The notes: generated by a model from the letters alone, not told the origin. 64,000 nt of DNA from Schistocerca nitens (GCF_023898315.1 NC_064616.1:645850974-645914973); one strand, 5' to 3'. Counted from the stretch's first letter, positions 1 through 12,115 are shown. A program made the numbers and translations.

Positions 1-419
1 TAGTGAGTAATACGATGAATTATCTTTGTTCCTCTTAAGATCGTGGGAATATCTACTTTGATGGTGTGTGGTGGGTGATTTACATCAAGAGTGGACCAAA
101 ATAGTTGCATTCAATGTGTCTATTTGCGTCAATGGCATAGTATTATTTAGCTAACACATATTTTTATGCAGTTATAAGCCTGGTTAGGATAACTTTATGA
201 CATCGAATTACTAGGCCTAGCTTCTATCCTGTCAACTGTTATTAGACATTAAAGTCTGACAGTGGGGCACATACTTCACAATCTTGAGCGCTAATCTCGT
301 CTGTATGTGTATATCTGGAAATTAACTTGCGTTTTGTTTTACATTGTAAACATATGTGATGTCTATTAATTGATTTGAGTCTTACAGCGTTTTTCTCATG
401 TATTAACGTCAAATAGTTA
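1..419. other. left-edge flank, no gene seen
   Basis: AT-rich sequence leading up to the first Tc1-like element. Its only open frames are short and have no recognisable domain. I see no coding gene, tRNA or clear repeat boundary here. The last two bases before the element are TA, the expected Tc1/mariner target. Confidence 0.5.
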
Positions 420-770
420 CACACATCAAAAAAAGTTTTCCATCACCTCGTTTCCGGAACCTGTACAGAAAATTGGAATAGAGATCAACATAAACATCAT
501 TTCAGCCCTTTTTATTGCTCATGAAAACCACACATTGCATGTTGTACCACCATACAGCGAGACCTTAAGGGCTGGTGGTCCAGACTGCTGTACACACCGG
601 TACCTCTGATACCCAGTAGCACGTTCTCTTGCATTGATGCATGCCTGTATTCGTGGTGGCATACTATCCACAAGTTCATCAAGGCACTGTTGGTCCATAT
701 TGTCCCACTCCTCAACGACGATTCGGCGTAGATCCTTCAGAGTGGTTGGTGGGTCCATAAACAGACCTTT

Positions 771-1660
771 TCAATCATCCCAGGCATGTGCGGTAGGATT
801 CATGTCTGGAGAACATGCTAGCCACTCTAGTCGAGCGATGTCGTTATCCTGAAGGAAGTCATTCACAAGATGTGTACGATGGGGGCGCGAACTGTCGTTC
901 ATGGAGACGAAGGTCTCGCCAATATGCTGCCGATATGGTTGCACTATCGGTTGGAGGATGGCATTCACGTATCGTAGAGCCGTTACGGCGCTTTCCATGA
1001 GCACCAGCGGCGTACGTCGGCCCCAAATAATGTCACCACAAAACATCAGGGAACCTCCACCTTGCTGCACTCGCTGGACATTGTGTCCAAGGCGTTCAGC
1101 CCTACTGGGTTGCCTCCAAACACGTCTCCGACGATTGTCTGGTTGAGGGCATATATGACACTCACTGATGAAGAGAACATGATGTCAATCCTGACCGTTC
1201 CATCTGGGCCTGCCCGCATCTCGTGGTCGTGCGGTAGCGTTCTCGCTTCCCACACCCGGGTTCGATTCCCGGCGGGGTCAGGGATTTTCTCTGCCTTGTG
1301 ATGGCTGGGTGTTGTGTGATGTCCTTAGGTTAGTTAGGTTTAAGTAGTTCTAAGTTCTAGGGGACTGATGACCATAGATGTTAAGTCCCATAGTGCTCAG
1401 AGCCATTTTGAGCCATCTGGGCCTGTCTGTACCACGCTGCATGAAGTCGTGGTTGCAAAGATGGACTTAGCCAGGGACATCGGGAGTGAAGTTGCGCATC
1501 ATGCAGCCGATTGCGCACAGTTTTTGTCGTAAGACGACGTCCTGTGGCTGCACTAAAAGCGTTATTCAACATGGTGGCATTGCTGTTAGGGTTCCTCTCA
1601 GCTATAACCCGTAGGTAGTGCTCATCCACTGCAGTAGTAGCCCTTGGGCAACCTAAGCGA
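771..1660 (-). pseudogene. Tc1-like transposase pseudogene
   Basis: Fragments on the minus strand match a Tc1 transposase in order. The helix-turn-helix part lies at 1430-1660 (for example TGRRLTTKTVRNRLHDAQLH). The DDE part lies below 1200, with MFCGDIIWGRRTPLV where Tc1 proteins have the M-V-WG-I strand, then NDSSRPH at the second Asp. The SINE at 1213-1412 separates the two parts. Stops and frame changes occur throughout. By my count 34 residues separate the second Asp from the position of the lost Glu, the usual DD34E spacing. Confidence 0.8.
1213..1412 (+). repeat. tRNA-derived SINE (A2 subfamily) with 13-bp target duplication
   Basis: A tRNA-like head carries a B-box-like GGGTTCGATTCCCGGC. 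It is followed by a GGGATTTTCTCTGCC / CTGGGTGTTGTGTGATGTCC domain and a tail ending GCTCAGAGCCATTTT. CCATCTGGGCCTG occurs directly on both sides (1200-1212 and 1413-1425), a 13-bp target-site duplication typical of LINE-mediated retrotransposition. Removing the insert restores colinearity with the other copy of the host transposon at 58893-60331, so it landed after that element. Confidence 0.9.
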
Positions 1661-2063
1661 TGCATGTCATCGACAGTTGCTGTCTATATCTCCTCCATGT
1701 CCGAAAAACATCACTTTGGTTCTCTCCGAGACGCCTGGGCACTTCCCTTGTTGAGAGCTCTTCCTGGCACAAACTAACAACGCGGACGCGATCGAACTGC
1801 GGTACTGACCGTCTAGGTATGGTTGAACTACAGACAACGCGAGCTATGTACCTCCTTCCTGGTGGAATGACTGGAAATGATCGGCTGTCGGATCCCCTCC
1901 GTCTAATAGGTGCTGCTCATGCATGGTTGTTTACATATTTGGGCGGGTTTCGTGACATCTCTGAACAGTCAAATGGACAGTGTCTGTGATACAATATTCA
2001 GAGACAACATCTATGTTCAGAGTTTTGGAATTCGGGCTGACACAAAACTTTTTTTGATGTGTG

Positions 2064-2961
2064 CCTACATATTTTGCATATAGTTTGAGTTTTTCAACGC
2101 ATTAGATTTGTAAAATATGTAATTAGCGACTTTTTTCTCTTATTTACTGTATGGAAATCTGTTGGCAACAGTAAGAACTACTTATTTGTGGCGTAATCAA
2201 TGAACTAAGGACGATTATAGCAGTGGAGCCATCTATTGGTGTGGCAAAAGAATCGAAATTCATTCGTTTTTTCAGTGCAGCCATCTGTTGGTGACGGGAG
2301 AAACTGAAGTGTGGAACAAGACTTGTTTTTATTTCGCATTTTCTGTGCTTGTGTGACAGTATTTATGGCAACACTCATGTCAACAAATATGAATTCCTAA
2401 TTCGTTATTCACATTTTATAAGGACATGTTGATTTTTAACCAGTCATAGAGAAATATGTTATCTACCCATTCCCAATTCCGTGACAAATGACATAGCTTC
2501 GAATCAAAGTCACCAATGTGATCCATCTGCTGGGGTAATGACTAGTATACACTAGTTCGCTTGTTGCTCCTGTTGCTATCACACAGACTGGAAGGGACCA
2601 CTCTCCCACACTTCGAATTGTTATCTGTTCAACACTGTAGTTCGCTTGTGTCGCCGAGAATTTCTTCTGTGTCTGTTTGTGCATTTGTGTTCATCATCAT
2701 CTTCTTGCATGTTATCACTTATTATCACCATCTCCATCTTGGTGCACAACTACCATCAACGTAGCCATTGTCATAGGTGCCTCACTGACGTCAGAGCTGC
2801 TGCCACTTCAGTCGTCTCCCATCGCCGTCGCCGCCGTCACTGCTACAGTCTACTCGTCACCTCCATCTTCGTCGCCACTGCTGTCATCAGCATATCATAC
2901 CAGGCGTCGCTGCTTTCATCCCCCACCAATCCAGCAACACTCCACCATCAGTAACTATCCA
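2064..2961. other. unannotated spacer with low-complexity CT/GTC-rich tract
   Basis: AT-rich sequence is followed, at about 2550-2950, by a pyrimidine-rich stretch with CATCAT and CGTCGCCGCCGTC motifs. Open frames in it (for example 2646-2954 and 2677-3003, plus strand) are rich in Ser, Thr, His and Arg from simple repeats and show no domain. I see nothing I would call a gene. Confidence 0.45.
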
Positions 2962-4375
2962 AAACGAAATTTTCACTATGCAGTGGAGTTTGCACTGTTA
3001 TGAACCTTCCTGTTGTTGTTGTGGTCTTCAGTCCTGAGACTGGTTTGATGCAGCTCACCATGCTACTCTATCCTGTGCAAGCTTCTTCATCTCCCAGTAC
3101 CTACTGCAACCTACATCCTTCTGAATTTGCTTAGTGTCTTCATCTCTTGGTCTCCCTCTACGATTTTTACCCTCCACGCTGCCCTCCAGTACTAAATTGG
3201 TAATCCCTTGATGCCTCAGAAGATGTCCTACCAACCGATCCCTTCTTCTAGTCAAGTTGTGCCACAAACTTCTCTTCTCCCCAATCCTATTTAATACTTC
3301 CTCATTAGTTATGTGATCTACCCATCTAATCTTCAGCATTCTTCTGTAGCACCACATTTCAAAAGCTTCTATTCTCTTCTTGTCCAAACTATTTATCGTC
3401 CATGTTTCACTTCCATACATGGCTACACTCCATACAAATACTTTCAGAACGACTTCCTGACACTTAAATCTATACTCGATGTTAACAAACTTCTCTTCTT
3501 CAGAAACGCTTTCCTTGCCATTGCCGGTCTACATTTTATATCCTCTCTACTTCGACCATCATCAGTTATTTTGCTCCCCAAATAGCAAAACTCCTTTACT
3601 ACTTTAAGTGTCTCATTTCCTAATCTAACTCCCTCAGCATCACCCAACTTAATTTGACTACATTCCATTATCCTAGTTTTGCTTTTGTTGATGTTCATCT
3701 TATATCCTCCTTTCAAGACACTATCCTTTCTGTTCAATTGCTCTTCCAAGTCCTTTGCTGTCTCTGACAAAATTACAATGTCATCGGTGAACCTCAAAGT
3801 TTTTATTTCTTCTCCATGGATTTTAATACCTACTCCGAACTTTTCGTTTGTTTCCTTTATTGCTTGCTCAATATACAGATTGAATAACATCGCGGAGAGG
3901 CTACAACCCTGTCTCACTCCCTTCCCAACCACTGCTTCTCTTTGATGACCCTCGACTCTTATAACTGCCATCTGGTTTCTGTACAAATTGTAAATAGCCT
4001 TTCGCTCCCTGTATTTCACCCCTGCCACCTTCAGAATTTGAAGGTGAGTATTCCAGTCAACATTGTCAAAAGCTTTCTCTAAGTCTACAAATGCTAGAAA
4101 CGTAGGTTTGCCCTTCCTTAATCTAGCTTCTAAGATAAGTCGTAGGGTCAGTATTGCCTCACGTGTTCCAACATTAGCAGATTAAAATTTTGTCCTTAAC
4201 AGAGACTCGCACTCATGACCTCTGCCTTTGCGAGCATGTGCTCCACTGACTGACCGACCTCTACATGAGTCACGACCCATCCTCACTGCTTTACTTCTGC
4301 CACTTTCTCATCTCCTATCTTCCAGACTTCACAGAAGCTCTCCTGCAAACCTTGTGAGACTAGGACTACTGACAG
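2962..4375 (-). repeat. tRNA-derived SINE (family C) split by a LINE
   Basis: The left part (2962-3012) ends ...TATGAACCTTCCTG. The right part (4177 to about 4375) begins GCAGATTAAAA and continues with a tRNA-like block (about 4205-4255) containing the complement of a B box and a ...GAGC..GCTCCACTGACTGACC stem. The same family is uninterrupted at 14503-14975, where the join reads CTTCCTGG[A]AGATTAAAAC. The two halves therefore belong to one SINE into which the LINE at 3013-4176 inserted. Confidence 0.8.
3013..4176 (-). mobile_element. 5'-truncated RTE-type LINE
   Basis: The minus strand encodes the C-terminal half of a non-LTR reverse transcriptase. At 3444-4028 it contains GKGVRQGCSLS, a catalytic box mutated to RFTDDIVIL (usually F/YADD) and EFCYLGSKITDDG. 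At 3055-3420 follows a C-terminal part with MYGSETWTI, RRMLKIRWVDH and LVGHLLRH. A frameshift or stop near 3430 separates them. The truncated 5' end near 4176 still shows the RT palm start (FVDLEKAFDNVDW in another frame). The organisation and the C-terminal RR.L.I.W block are typical of RTE/BovB-like LINEs. It is inserted in a SINE and inactive. Confidence 0.85.
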
Positions 4376-4790
4376 AAAGGACTTTCTGTCCTGTTTCCTT
4401 TAACCAAAATGGATATTCCAGACATCTCAGTCATTTAGACCACCAAATACTCTGCTCACACAGTCACTATGTGGAGCACTTTCTCTCACCCACCACCCTA
4501 TGTCCACCCTCCCCTTAAAACAGTCTCATCATCATCTGCAGTCCCTTCCTTTGTCTTCCCTACCCTTCCCACGACCTTTTCCACGTCTTCTACCACATCC
4601 TTTGCCTATCCCCCACTTCCAACTTTGGCCATACCAACCACCTCCACTGTAACTCCAGCCAAAATAATAACGCATCAGACTATGGTCGCAACATCTGAAA
4701 ACAATGTAATTGACATGTAACGGAACCTACTGAAAGGACCTGCAACACGCCATATCCCACCTTCTCCCTATTGCAGACCACACTCCTAGC
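4376..4790 (+). other. C-rich spacer, unrecognised
   Basis: Pyrimidine-rich sequence with an open frame at 4469-4720 that is rich in Pro, Ser and Thr. It resembles the compositional bias of LINE ORF1 or spacer sequence, but no zinc knuckle or other motif is present. It directly precedes the LINE at 4790 and may be part of it. I do not recognise it. Confidence 0.35.
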
Positions 4791-6690
4791 ACTGATTTCT
4801 TGCAATGATTTCTTGCCCAACAGAAATTGCAGGGACCTTCAACAAATATTTTGCAAACGTAAGTGAACAGTTGGTGAGTGGACTGGAAGAACACAACAAA
4901 ATATCACCTCCAACATGCAATAGTGTGAGAAATGTGTCTACATCTTTGTTCCTTTCACCCACAAATTCTGAAGAAATTTTATCAGTTATAAAAACCTTGA
5001 AAACTGGCTACTCATGTGGAATTGATGGAATACCAGATGCAATTATTAAAAAATGCTGTCTTGCCTTAGCTGAACCCTTGACACATTTGTGCAACAGCTC
5101 ACTGGCATCAGGAACCTTCCCTTCATGCTTAAAAACAGCAAAGCTGAAACCACTGTTCAAAAAAGGAAATCCAGAATGTGTTTCAAATTATAGACCAATA
5201 GCCCTACTGCCTGTATTTTCTAAAATTTTAGAAAAAGTTTTTTATAAGAGATTGTCTGATTTCCTAAATAAAAATAAGATTCTCTCTCCTTCACAGCATG
5301 GCTTCAGGAAAGGCTATTCAACTGAAAGTGCAATATTTGAATTTCTTAATGAAATCTATACTAAACTGGATGCAGGTGAGTTTGTGACAGGCATATGTCT
5401 TGATTTATCTAAAGCTTTTGACGTCATTGACCATAGTGCCCTACTGCAGAAGCTTGACCAGTTAGGAATTAGAGGTATATCCAATGAGTGGCTCAAGACA
5501 TACCTATGTGGTCGCAAACAGGTGGTTGAAGTGCAATATACTGACCATAACAAAATCAGCTACTACTATTCAGGATATGAAAATGTGAAATATGGTGTCC
5601 CTCAAGGATCAGTATTAGGACCCATTCTGTTTCTCCTCTATGTCAACGATCTTAGGTACAACAAGTATTGCCAAACTACCCTCCAATTTGCAGACGATAC
5701 AAGCTTCCTTATTAGTGGTAAAACAGAAGAAAAACTAAAAGACTCCGCTATCCAAACAATGAACAGTGTAGAACAGTGGTTCAGCTACAACAAGCTAATT
5801 ATAAACAAAGAAAAGACAGTAGCACTGAATTTCTATAATGTAAAAGGAAGACACCACCCAAACATAGAAATAGAACTTAGGGACAGAGTTCTTTAAAGTG
5901 TTGACAGCACTAAATTTCTGGGACTCTGGCTCCAGAACAACACAAAATGGGCGGTACATATTGAATATTTGCAAAGAAAACTAAGCAAAACCTGTTACAT
6001 GATACGGATCTTAAAAACTTGTTGCAGCAAAGCCAGCCTGTTAAATGTATACTACTCCTATGTGCATTCTGTAATTAAATATGGCATAATCTTCTGGGGC
6101 AATACAACAACAAATATTAAACTTTTCAGGATGCAAAAGAGAATACTAAGAATTATTGAAGGGGTAAACAATACGAAATCGTGCAGACCCATATTCAAGA
6201 AACTGTCAGTTCTTCCTCTTCCTTGCATTTTTATCTATGAAACATCAGTTTTCATCAAACAATATATCAATAGACACCCAGATATCTTATTAAAAAATGA
6301 AGATATACATGCACACAATACAAGGCAAAAATCTGACCTTCATGTGAAACGGGTGAGAACATCATTGTGCCAAAAAGGCACACTACATACTGGGATAAAG
6401 ATTTTCAATAATCTACCTAAACATATTAAATCAATAGGTAAACTCTGTAGTTTTAAGGCTGAAGTAAAGGCATATTTAATTGATCATTGCTTTTACAGTC
6501 TGACAGAATATATAAAAGCCAAACAACAAAAATAAAGATGCATTATTAATATTCTAATTTGTATGTTGCCTGTAATGTTTGTTGTATTTATGAATCTGTG
6601 CTAAATTACTTCAATATCTAGTCCTTAAGATTTCAATACAAACTGTATTTTATCTTGTAAATACGCAACCACTCGCTCAATAAAAGATGT
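4790..6690 (+). mobile_element. Jockey/CR1-like LINE, reverse transcriptase with one nonsense codon
   Basis: A long plus-strand frame (4805-5896) encodes most of a non-LTR reverse transcriptase: GIDGIPDAIIKK, NYRPIALLPVFSKILEK, SQHGFRKGYST, LDLSKAFDVIDH (first catalytic Asp), YGVPQGSVLGP and the intact catalytic box FADDT. TAA at 5894-5896 interrupts it, but the frame resumes unchanged and runs to 6535 (thumb/C-terminal part ending in FNNLPKHIKSI), so a single nonsense mutation separates two otherwise open halves. The endonuclease domain is missing, so the copy is 5'-truncated. Sequence after 6536 to about 6690 is AT-rich 3' UTR with AATAAA-like motifs. Confidence 0.88.
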
Positions 6691-6699
6691 GTAGCTAAA

Positions 6700-7805
6700 T
6701 ACTGGGATGTCGCACAGGTCACACCATAACCCAGCAAAGGAAACAATAATAATCCCTTGAATTACAGACCCATATCCCTGACGTCACTTTTCAGTAGGAT
6801 TTTGGAATACACAGGGTATATCAAAAAGGATCATCAGATTTATTTGAGATATGCGCGTGAACAATGTACTGTTGGAAAGAGCAAACTCTCGAGTTTTATG
6901 AGGGGCACTGCCACACTTTCATTTGGAAGTGAGGGACTTTTTAAAGCAAAGATTTACTGAACGATGCATCAGCCACACAGCACCAAATGATTCGGCGTTA
7001 CATTCATGTCAGCAAAAGTTGTTTTATATGCTAAAAGATAATTGTAAGAGCCATAGAAAATGCTGCTCCAAGAAGCTCATGCAAGCTCTTATTTAAGAAA
7101 CTACACATCCTTCGACTATCATGTCTATATATCTTACAAGTGATAATATTTGTCAGGAAAATCTTATAAAATAGCAACACTCTTGTATCAATTTGTATAA
7201 CTCAAGGAGAAAGCAGGATGTACACAATCAACGTGCATACACATTGCAAAAACAGAATGGACCACTGCAAACGGGAGACTGACTATACAATAAGCTACCT
7301 AATAACATTAAAATAATAAAAGGCACTTCAAAATTTAAAACTGCTGTCCATAGATATTCATTGCAAAAGTGTTGTTATAATATAGATGAATATCTTGAAA
7401 GATAAAAATTTGTTCTGTTCATGTTCTGTACTTTGTACTTTGTATGTAAACCCGAACAACTTAATACAGAAGTGTCTCACCATTACTGTTTTGCCTTAGT
7501 AATGGATTTGTAAATGTATATGGTACTTCTGAATTTAATTGTTATTTGTTATGTGTTTCTTTCCTTTAATAATATTAACTTATTTAGAAATAGCTTATAA
7601 TTCTGAATTTTTCACAAAATATCCACCTATACACTTTTATATTTCTTGGCATTACGTATGTATTATTTGAACATTTGTATTGCATAAAGATCACTGTCAT
7701 AATCATTTTATCCATGTATCATCTCATCTACAATTTTAATGTGTCCTATGTCATCATGTGCTTCTCTGCACACAATCTATGATCTACAGGATAAATAAAA
7801 TTACA
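6700..7805 (+). mobile_element. internally deleted, decayed LINE related to the preceding one
   Basis: At 6734-6810 there is a short RT domain 1 fragment (NYRPISLTSLFSRILE) that then breaks off. From about 7040 to 7310 a decayed C-terminal part is colinear with the end of the upstream LINE: a RAIENAAPRSSCKLLFKKLH-like block and an NRMDHCKRE...LI block. The catalytic middle is absent, implying an internal deletion. An AT-rich 3' UTR runs to about 7805 and ends in an AATAAAATTACAAT-type tail. It is a second, older member of the same clade arranged head to tail. Confidence 0.7.
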
Positions 7806-7854
7806 ATTACACTGTAACCATAAACCCCAAACAAAACCCAGTGCCACTGCACAT

Positions 7855-8636
7855 ATGGAGACCACCCCCTCCCCTGCACCTTCTTCCTCGATCATTCACA
7901 CCATCCTCCTATCCCACTCTGACAGCAAATTCCTAAATACCAAATCCCTCACAACTGAAAACAGGAAATGTGTTCCTCACATCCCTATCATGCAAATCGT
8001 ATCCCACAAAGATTCCATTCTGATCAAATCCACAAATCTAAAATTCCACTCAGACCTCCTCCTAAGAATCCCATGTATAACCTTTGGCCTTCATGCCCCC
8101 CTCACTCCCTTCAACAATGCCTCTCCCTCCAAGCAACTCCATCATCCTCACCATCCTCCCACCCTCACTGCTGTGATAAGGAAGGTTGGTCCTGAGATCA
8201 CAACAGAGGACATAGTCTCCAAACTAAATTTTTAATCCTGTTCTCAAAATCCGCACAGCCCACCGTAGCTACAGTCTCTCAGGTCCCACCTTCCTCATTC
8301 AAGAATTCACACAGTCTGACCCCTTCATCAATCACATCACACAGAGGCAGCCCTGATTTAGAACCACCATCATAAAGTCAAATCCTCCAAATCCCCCCAA
8401 GTCCTACCATTGTTAACAATGCCTTGTTCATAATCACTCCCGACTGTAAAAATCAACTCCCTTGTCCTTACTGTAAAACCTCCCATTTCCTCAAACAATG
8501 TCCAAAACTCGCCTCTCCTCCCATCTGTAACACCTGCAATGATACCCAGCTGACATACTCCGCCAAATGCAAAGTTAAATCCCCATCCATCAAACACGAA
8601 TTAACCTGTCCCTGTTCATCCTATCCATCCCAGTAA
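7855..8636 (+). pseudogene. LINE ORF1 pseudogene with zinc knuckle
   Basis: Broken ORF1 of the LINE at 7810-12115. An open first part (7855-8235) carries the RRM-like TAVIRKVGPEITTED segment. After stops and a frame change the nucleic-acid-binding CX2CX3HX4C knuckle appears at about 8460-8510. ORF1 proteins of Jockey-clade elements bind the element RNA. The second knuckle has lost its His (Gln present). There are several in-frame stops between the parts. Confidence 0.72.
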
Positions 8637-8954
8637 TTTTCTCCACCCACCTCTCACAGTTGGAGATACCATCAGATTCCTCACCCTCATGCCCCAAAAT
8701 AGCCACCCTTTCCATCAACTGCAAACCCTCCAGCAAATTACTCTTGCTGCCTACTCCATTTTCTACTTTAATACTGAAGCCACCTACTCCCAAAACCAAG
8801 TTCATTTCGTTTTCACCAATCTCAACACCCCCATTTAAACCTCTACAACCCCTTATCCACACAAACCATTCCGTAGGCTCCCATCATGATGTAACAGCAA
8901 TACAGCATCTCATACCAGAACATCCATTCCCTACCAACCAAAAAACCCCATTCA

Positions 8955-9634
8955 ATGCAAACCCTATCCCAACACAATGTTGATACCTTCATCCTTAATG
9001 AAATATTCCTCCAATCATATCAAACCATCCGAATTTCTCCTTATTTCCTCCAACATACAGATAATCCCTTTCGCCTGGCCAGAGGTGGATTTGCAATTGG
9101 CTACCACAAGAACATCCCTGCTTGGCCACAATGCTTACTCAATAATCCCAATGAGCACTTTAGCCTTAGCCTCTTCTTCAAAACCTTAACTGTTACCTGT
9201 GATACTATCCACATCCAACCTCATAATTCCATCCCCTATGATTTCCTCACCCACATCAACCATACCTTTTCCACCTATGTTATTGCTGCTGACCTCAGCA
9301 TCCATGGTAGATCCCCTGCAGAACTCTAGCAGTGGTGTCAGACCCCCTCCAAGGTGACATTGTTCCCATACCACAGCACACCCCTTCTGAAAGCAACACC
9401 ACTGCTGATGTCCTAGCATCTCTCATTCTTCTTGGACACCTCACTGCAGAACTCCTCAATCAAAATGGAAGTGACAGCCTATGTAATCTCCTACACACAA
9501 CCTCATCCCTATGCATCCCATCCCGATTTCCATCCAAAAGTTATCCGCTACACCTGTGCCAATTGGAATGCCTACAGGAAATCCATAGATACCCAGATTG
9601 GAAGCCAATCCATAACGTTTCACCAGCCCAATGA
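8955..9634 (+). pseudogene. LINE endonuclease-domain pseudogene
   Basis: The endonuclease part of ORF2 of the LINE at 7810-12115. NEIFLQ (catalytic Glu region of the exonuclease-endonuclease-phosphatase fold), GGFAIGYHKN and AADLSIHGRSP are in order in one frame (8955-9329). A stop at 9327-9329 ends that frame and the domain continues in others, with GDIVPIPQHTPSESNTTADVL-like sequence at 9332 onward. It nicks target DNA in live relatives and is non-functional here. Confidence 0.72.
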
Positions 9635-10129
9635 TATCTCCCATCCCATGGCCTTCCTGCAGCAGACCTTGTCAGATGCAAAATCCACCCACATACCAAC
9701 CAAGACCATATATCCTTATCACCCCACACTCTCGCCACAAACCCTACTCCTTCTCCAAGATCCCATCGCTTATACCACACCTTCCTAAGAACTCATGACT
9801 GGGATACTCTCATTTGCCACTGGCAAATACAGAAACACACCAGGAACTTACTAAATGCTAAAACCCACGGAGACAGGCGCCAGATTCAACGCTACACTAC
9901 CCATTAACTCTTCCTAGTACTGGTAGTCGTTCTATCCCTCACTAGATACTACTCCACAACAACCATCCCTTACCTGACAAACTGAGCAAAGCTGACCACA
10001 TTGCATCCTAATTCTCTAACACAAACAATACTGTCCCATCCCTGGCTCCCAGCTTCCAGTACTCGGACATCATACCACAAACAGAATTAAACATCCGAAT
10101 CACAGCTTGATATAAAACAAGCCCTTCAC

Positions 10130-11300
10130 AGAATTGCAACATGACCACATTAGCTATCAACACCTTAAAGAATCCCCCCTCTCCTTTCTAGTCACCCTTG
10201 CCAACCTTTATACCACTATCCTCTCCACATGTTACTATCCGGAACTGTGGAAAACCCTCAAAATCCCAATTTTCCTCAAACTGCATAAACCTCCTACTGA
10301 TACATCCTCCTACTGCCCTGTATGCCTCACCTCAGTGTTTAGCAAGGTCTTTGAATCCATCCTCTCCTGATTTATCCTTCAACTCCTGAACGAACACCAC
10401 CCCCCTCCCATTAGCCAATGCAGCTTCCATCCCACCTTCTCTTCTGATGACCAGCTCCTGAACCTCACCAGACTCCTATCCCACCAACTCAACACTCATA
10501 AATCCGTTCTTTTTGCCCCTTTCGACCTTGAGAAAGCCTATGACTGCTTATAGCATTCTTGTCTCCTTTAAAACTTCAGACTTACACACTTCCAGTTAAT
10601 TATGTCCACCTTACTGCATCCTTCCTCTCCAATCGCCCATCCTTTGTCACCATTAACAACACCAATTCCTGTGCCTTTATTCCACTGCAGGCATGCCCCA
10701 AACCTCAATTCTCTCCCCTCTCCTCTACACAGCCGACATGCCCAAACCCTCCCCCCCATCAGTCCACTTCCTTCAGTATGCTACTGACACCACTTTCCTC
10801 GCTCTCTATCCTACACTCCAAAAATCCCAACGATCCCTCCAAATCAACCTCAATCCATTTACCTATTGGTGGAAGCAGTGGCACCTCATGATCAACCCTT
10901 CCAAACACAGGCAATAATTATAGAACACACCACCCGCTCCTTTGGTTTCCATAACTTCCACTTTATCATTTACGACTGTCCTATCCAGCTAACTAATATA
11001 CTAAATGACCTTGGATTAACAATCAACCAGCAATTAATTTAGAAACCACACCTACTAACTGTCCAACAGAAAGTCCACAATAGACTAAAACTGTTACAAC
11101 TACTGACTGACTGAGCTTTGGGATTGCACCCCTCCACTGTCCACTCACATATGACACACACAAATCCTTGATACAACCTATCCTTTCCTATGTGAATGTT
11201 GCAGAGATCTCCGCCCCACCCAAGTTCTATAAGTCCCTCCAGATTCTGGAACGCCATGCACTCCACCTCACTTTCCACATCCATTTACCTTCCCCCATGA
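10130..11300 (+). pseudogene. LINE reverse-transcriptase pseudogene
   Basis: RT relics of the same LINE, in order: QHDHISYQHLKESPLSFL, then a decayed R-P-V-LTS box (SYCPVCLTSVFSKVFESILS), then a finger/palm block with FDLEKAYDCL near 10525-10550 and a final palm region where FADD should be (QYATDTTFLAL near 10775). The catalytic box is therefore lost. Several stops separate the pieces. Confidence 0.68.
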
Positions 11301-12115
11301 GGATCCTTTACTAACTCGTCAAATTCCCCTCACTCACATTGAACACCTCCAAACAATCTAAACCATCTGCAAACGCGACTCCCATAATCCTAGAGTTTCC
11401 CCTCTCATTTCCAGTCTTTGTATGCTGCCAAGCCTTTACCAATAAATCCCACCAACCACCAACCCTACACCCACACATGCTCCACATACTCTCCCCCCCC
11501 CAAAAAAAACCTTCAGCCATCTCTCCCTCCCACAGTACAAACTCTTCCCAGACATTTACCTAGCCTACCAGCTATATATCCACCACTTTTCCCCATCAAG
11601 TATTAGCCTCATCAGTACACTCCTCTACTCAACCCCTCTTCCATTCCGACAGCCATTCCTACCCCATCGATACTGTGCACCAGTCCTCCATTCTTATACC
11701 ATTACATTCCTACTCTCCTCGTGGCCTACCTTTTTCCATTCAACTACAGACTCCCTATCCCAGGGCAGGTCATTCCAGTTTCAGTGCCAGGAAAGTGCTT
11801 CTTTTAAACATCAGTGTTTCAGCATTGTGTTCTAAATGTTCCTAAACATGATCTTATTGTGTTTCATTTTAGCTTTTATCATTACTGTTTTTAACTACAA
11901 GTGCAATACGTCATATCTCTTGCATATAAAGAAAACTTTCATTTTGTTTTCACCTTTAAAAAGCTTTAAGTTCGTTGTAAATATCTCATTGTTCTGTTTC
12001 TTGTTTTTCTTCTCATTCAGCTTTTGTTGTCATTTGGCTGAAGAGTGGTTTGACTGTACCACTGACAGCCCTCCCACGCCCCCCCACCCATATGGGGCGT
12101 GGGGGGATTACCAAT

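Larger units (their letters stand above)
420..2063 (-). mobile_element. Tc1-like DNA transposon, decayed, with SINE insertion
   Basis: Terminal inverted repeats are visible. The left end begins CACACATCAAAAAAAGTTTT and the right end is the reverse complement, ending TTTTTTTGATGTGTG. The same ends bound a second copy at 58893-60331. A TA precedes the left end; the right TA has decayed. Transposase relics lie on the minus strand, including a degraded DDE block around 771-900 with a WLACSPDMNP stretch where Tc1 proteins have the W-P-SPDLNPIE motif. The catalytic Glu position reads Ala and the frame is broken repeatedly, so it is inactive. It is about 200 bp longer than the 58.9 kb copy because a SINE sits at 1213-1412. 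Confidence 0.88.
7810..12115 (+). mobile_element. degenerate Jockey-like LINE with ORF1 and ORF2
   Basis: A C/A-rich plus-strand element. The ORF1 relic (from 7855) includes an RRM-like segment TAVIRKVGPEITTEDIVSKL and a zinc-knuckle region near 8450-8570 with CPYCKTSHFLKQC (CX2CX3HX4C) followed by a partial second knuckle CNTCNDTQLTYSAKC. The ORF2 relic begins near 8955 with an apurinic-type endonuclease (HNVDTFILNEIFLQ, RGGFAIGYH, AADLSIHGRSPAE). RT fragments follow near 10130-10370 and 10500-10900. Stops and frameshifts are dense. The 3' region (11820-12115) is AT-rich and ends in GTACCACTGACAGCCC and a C-rich stretch. Fully inactive. Confidence 0.82.
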
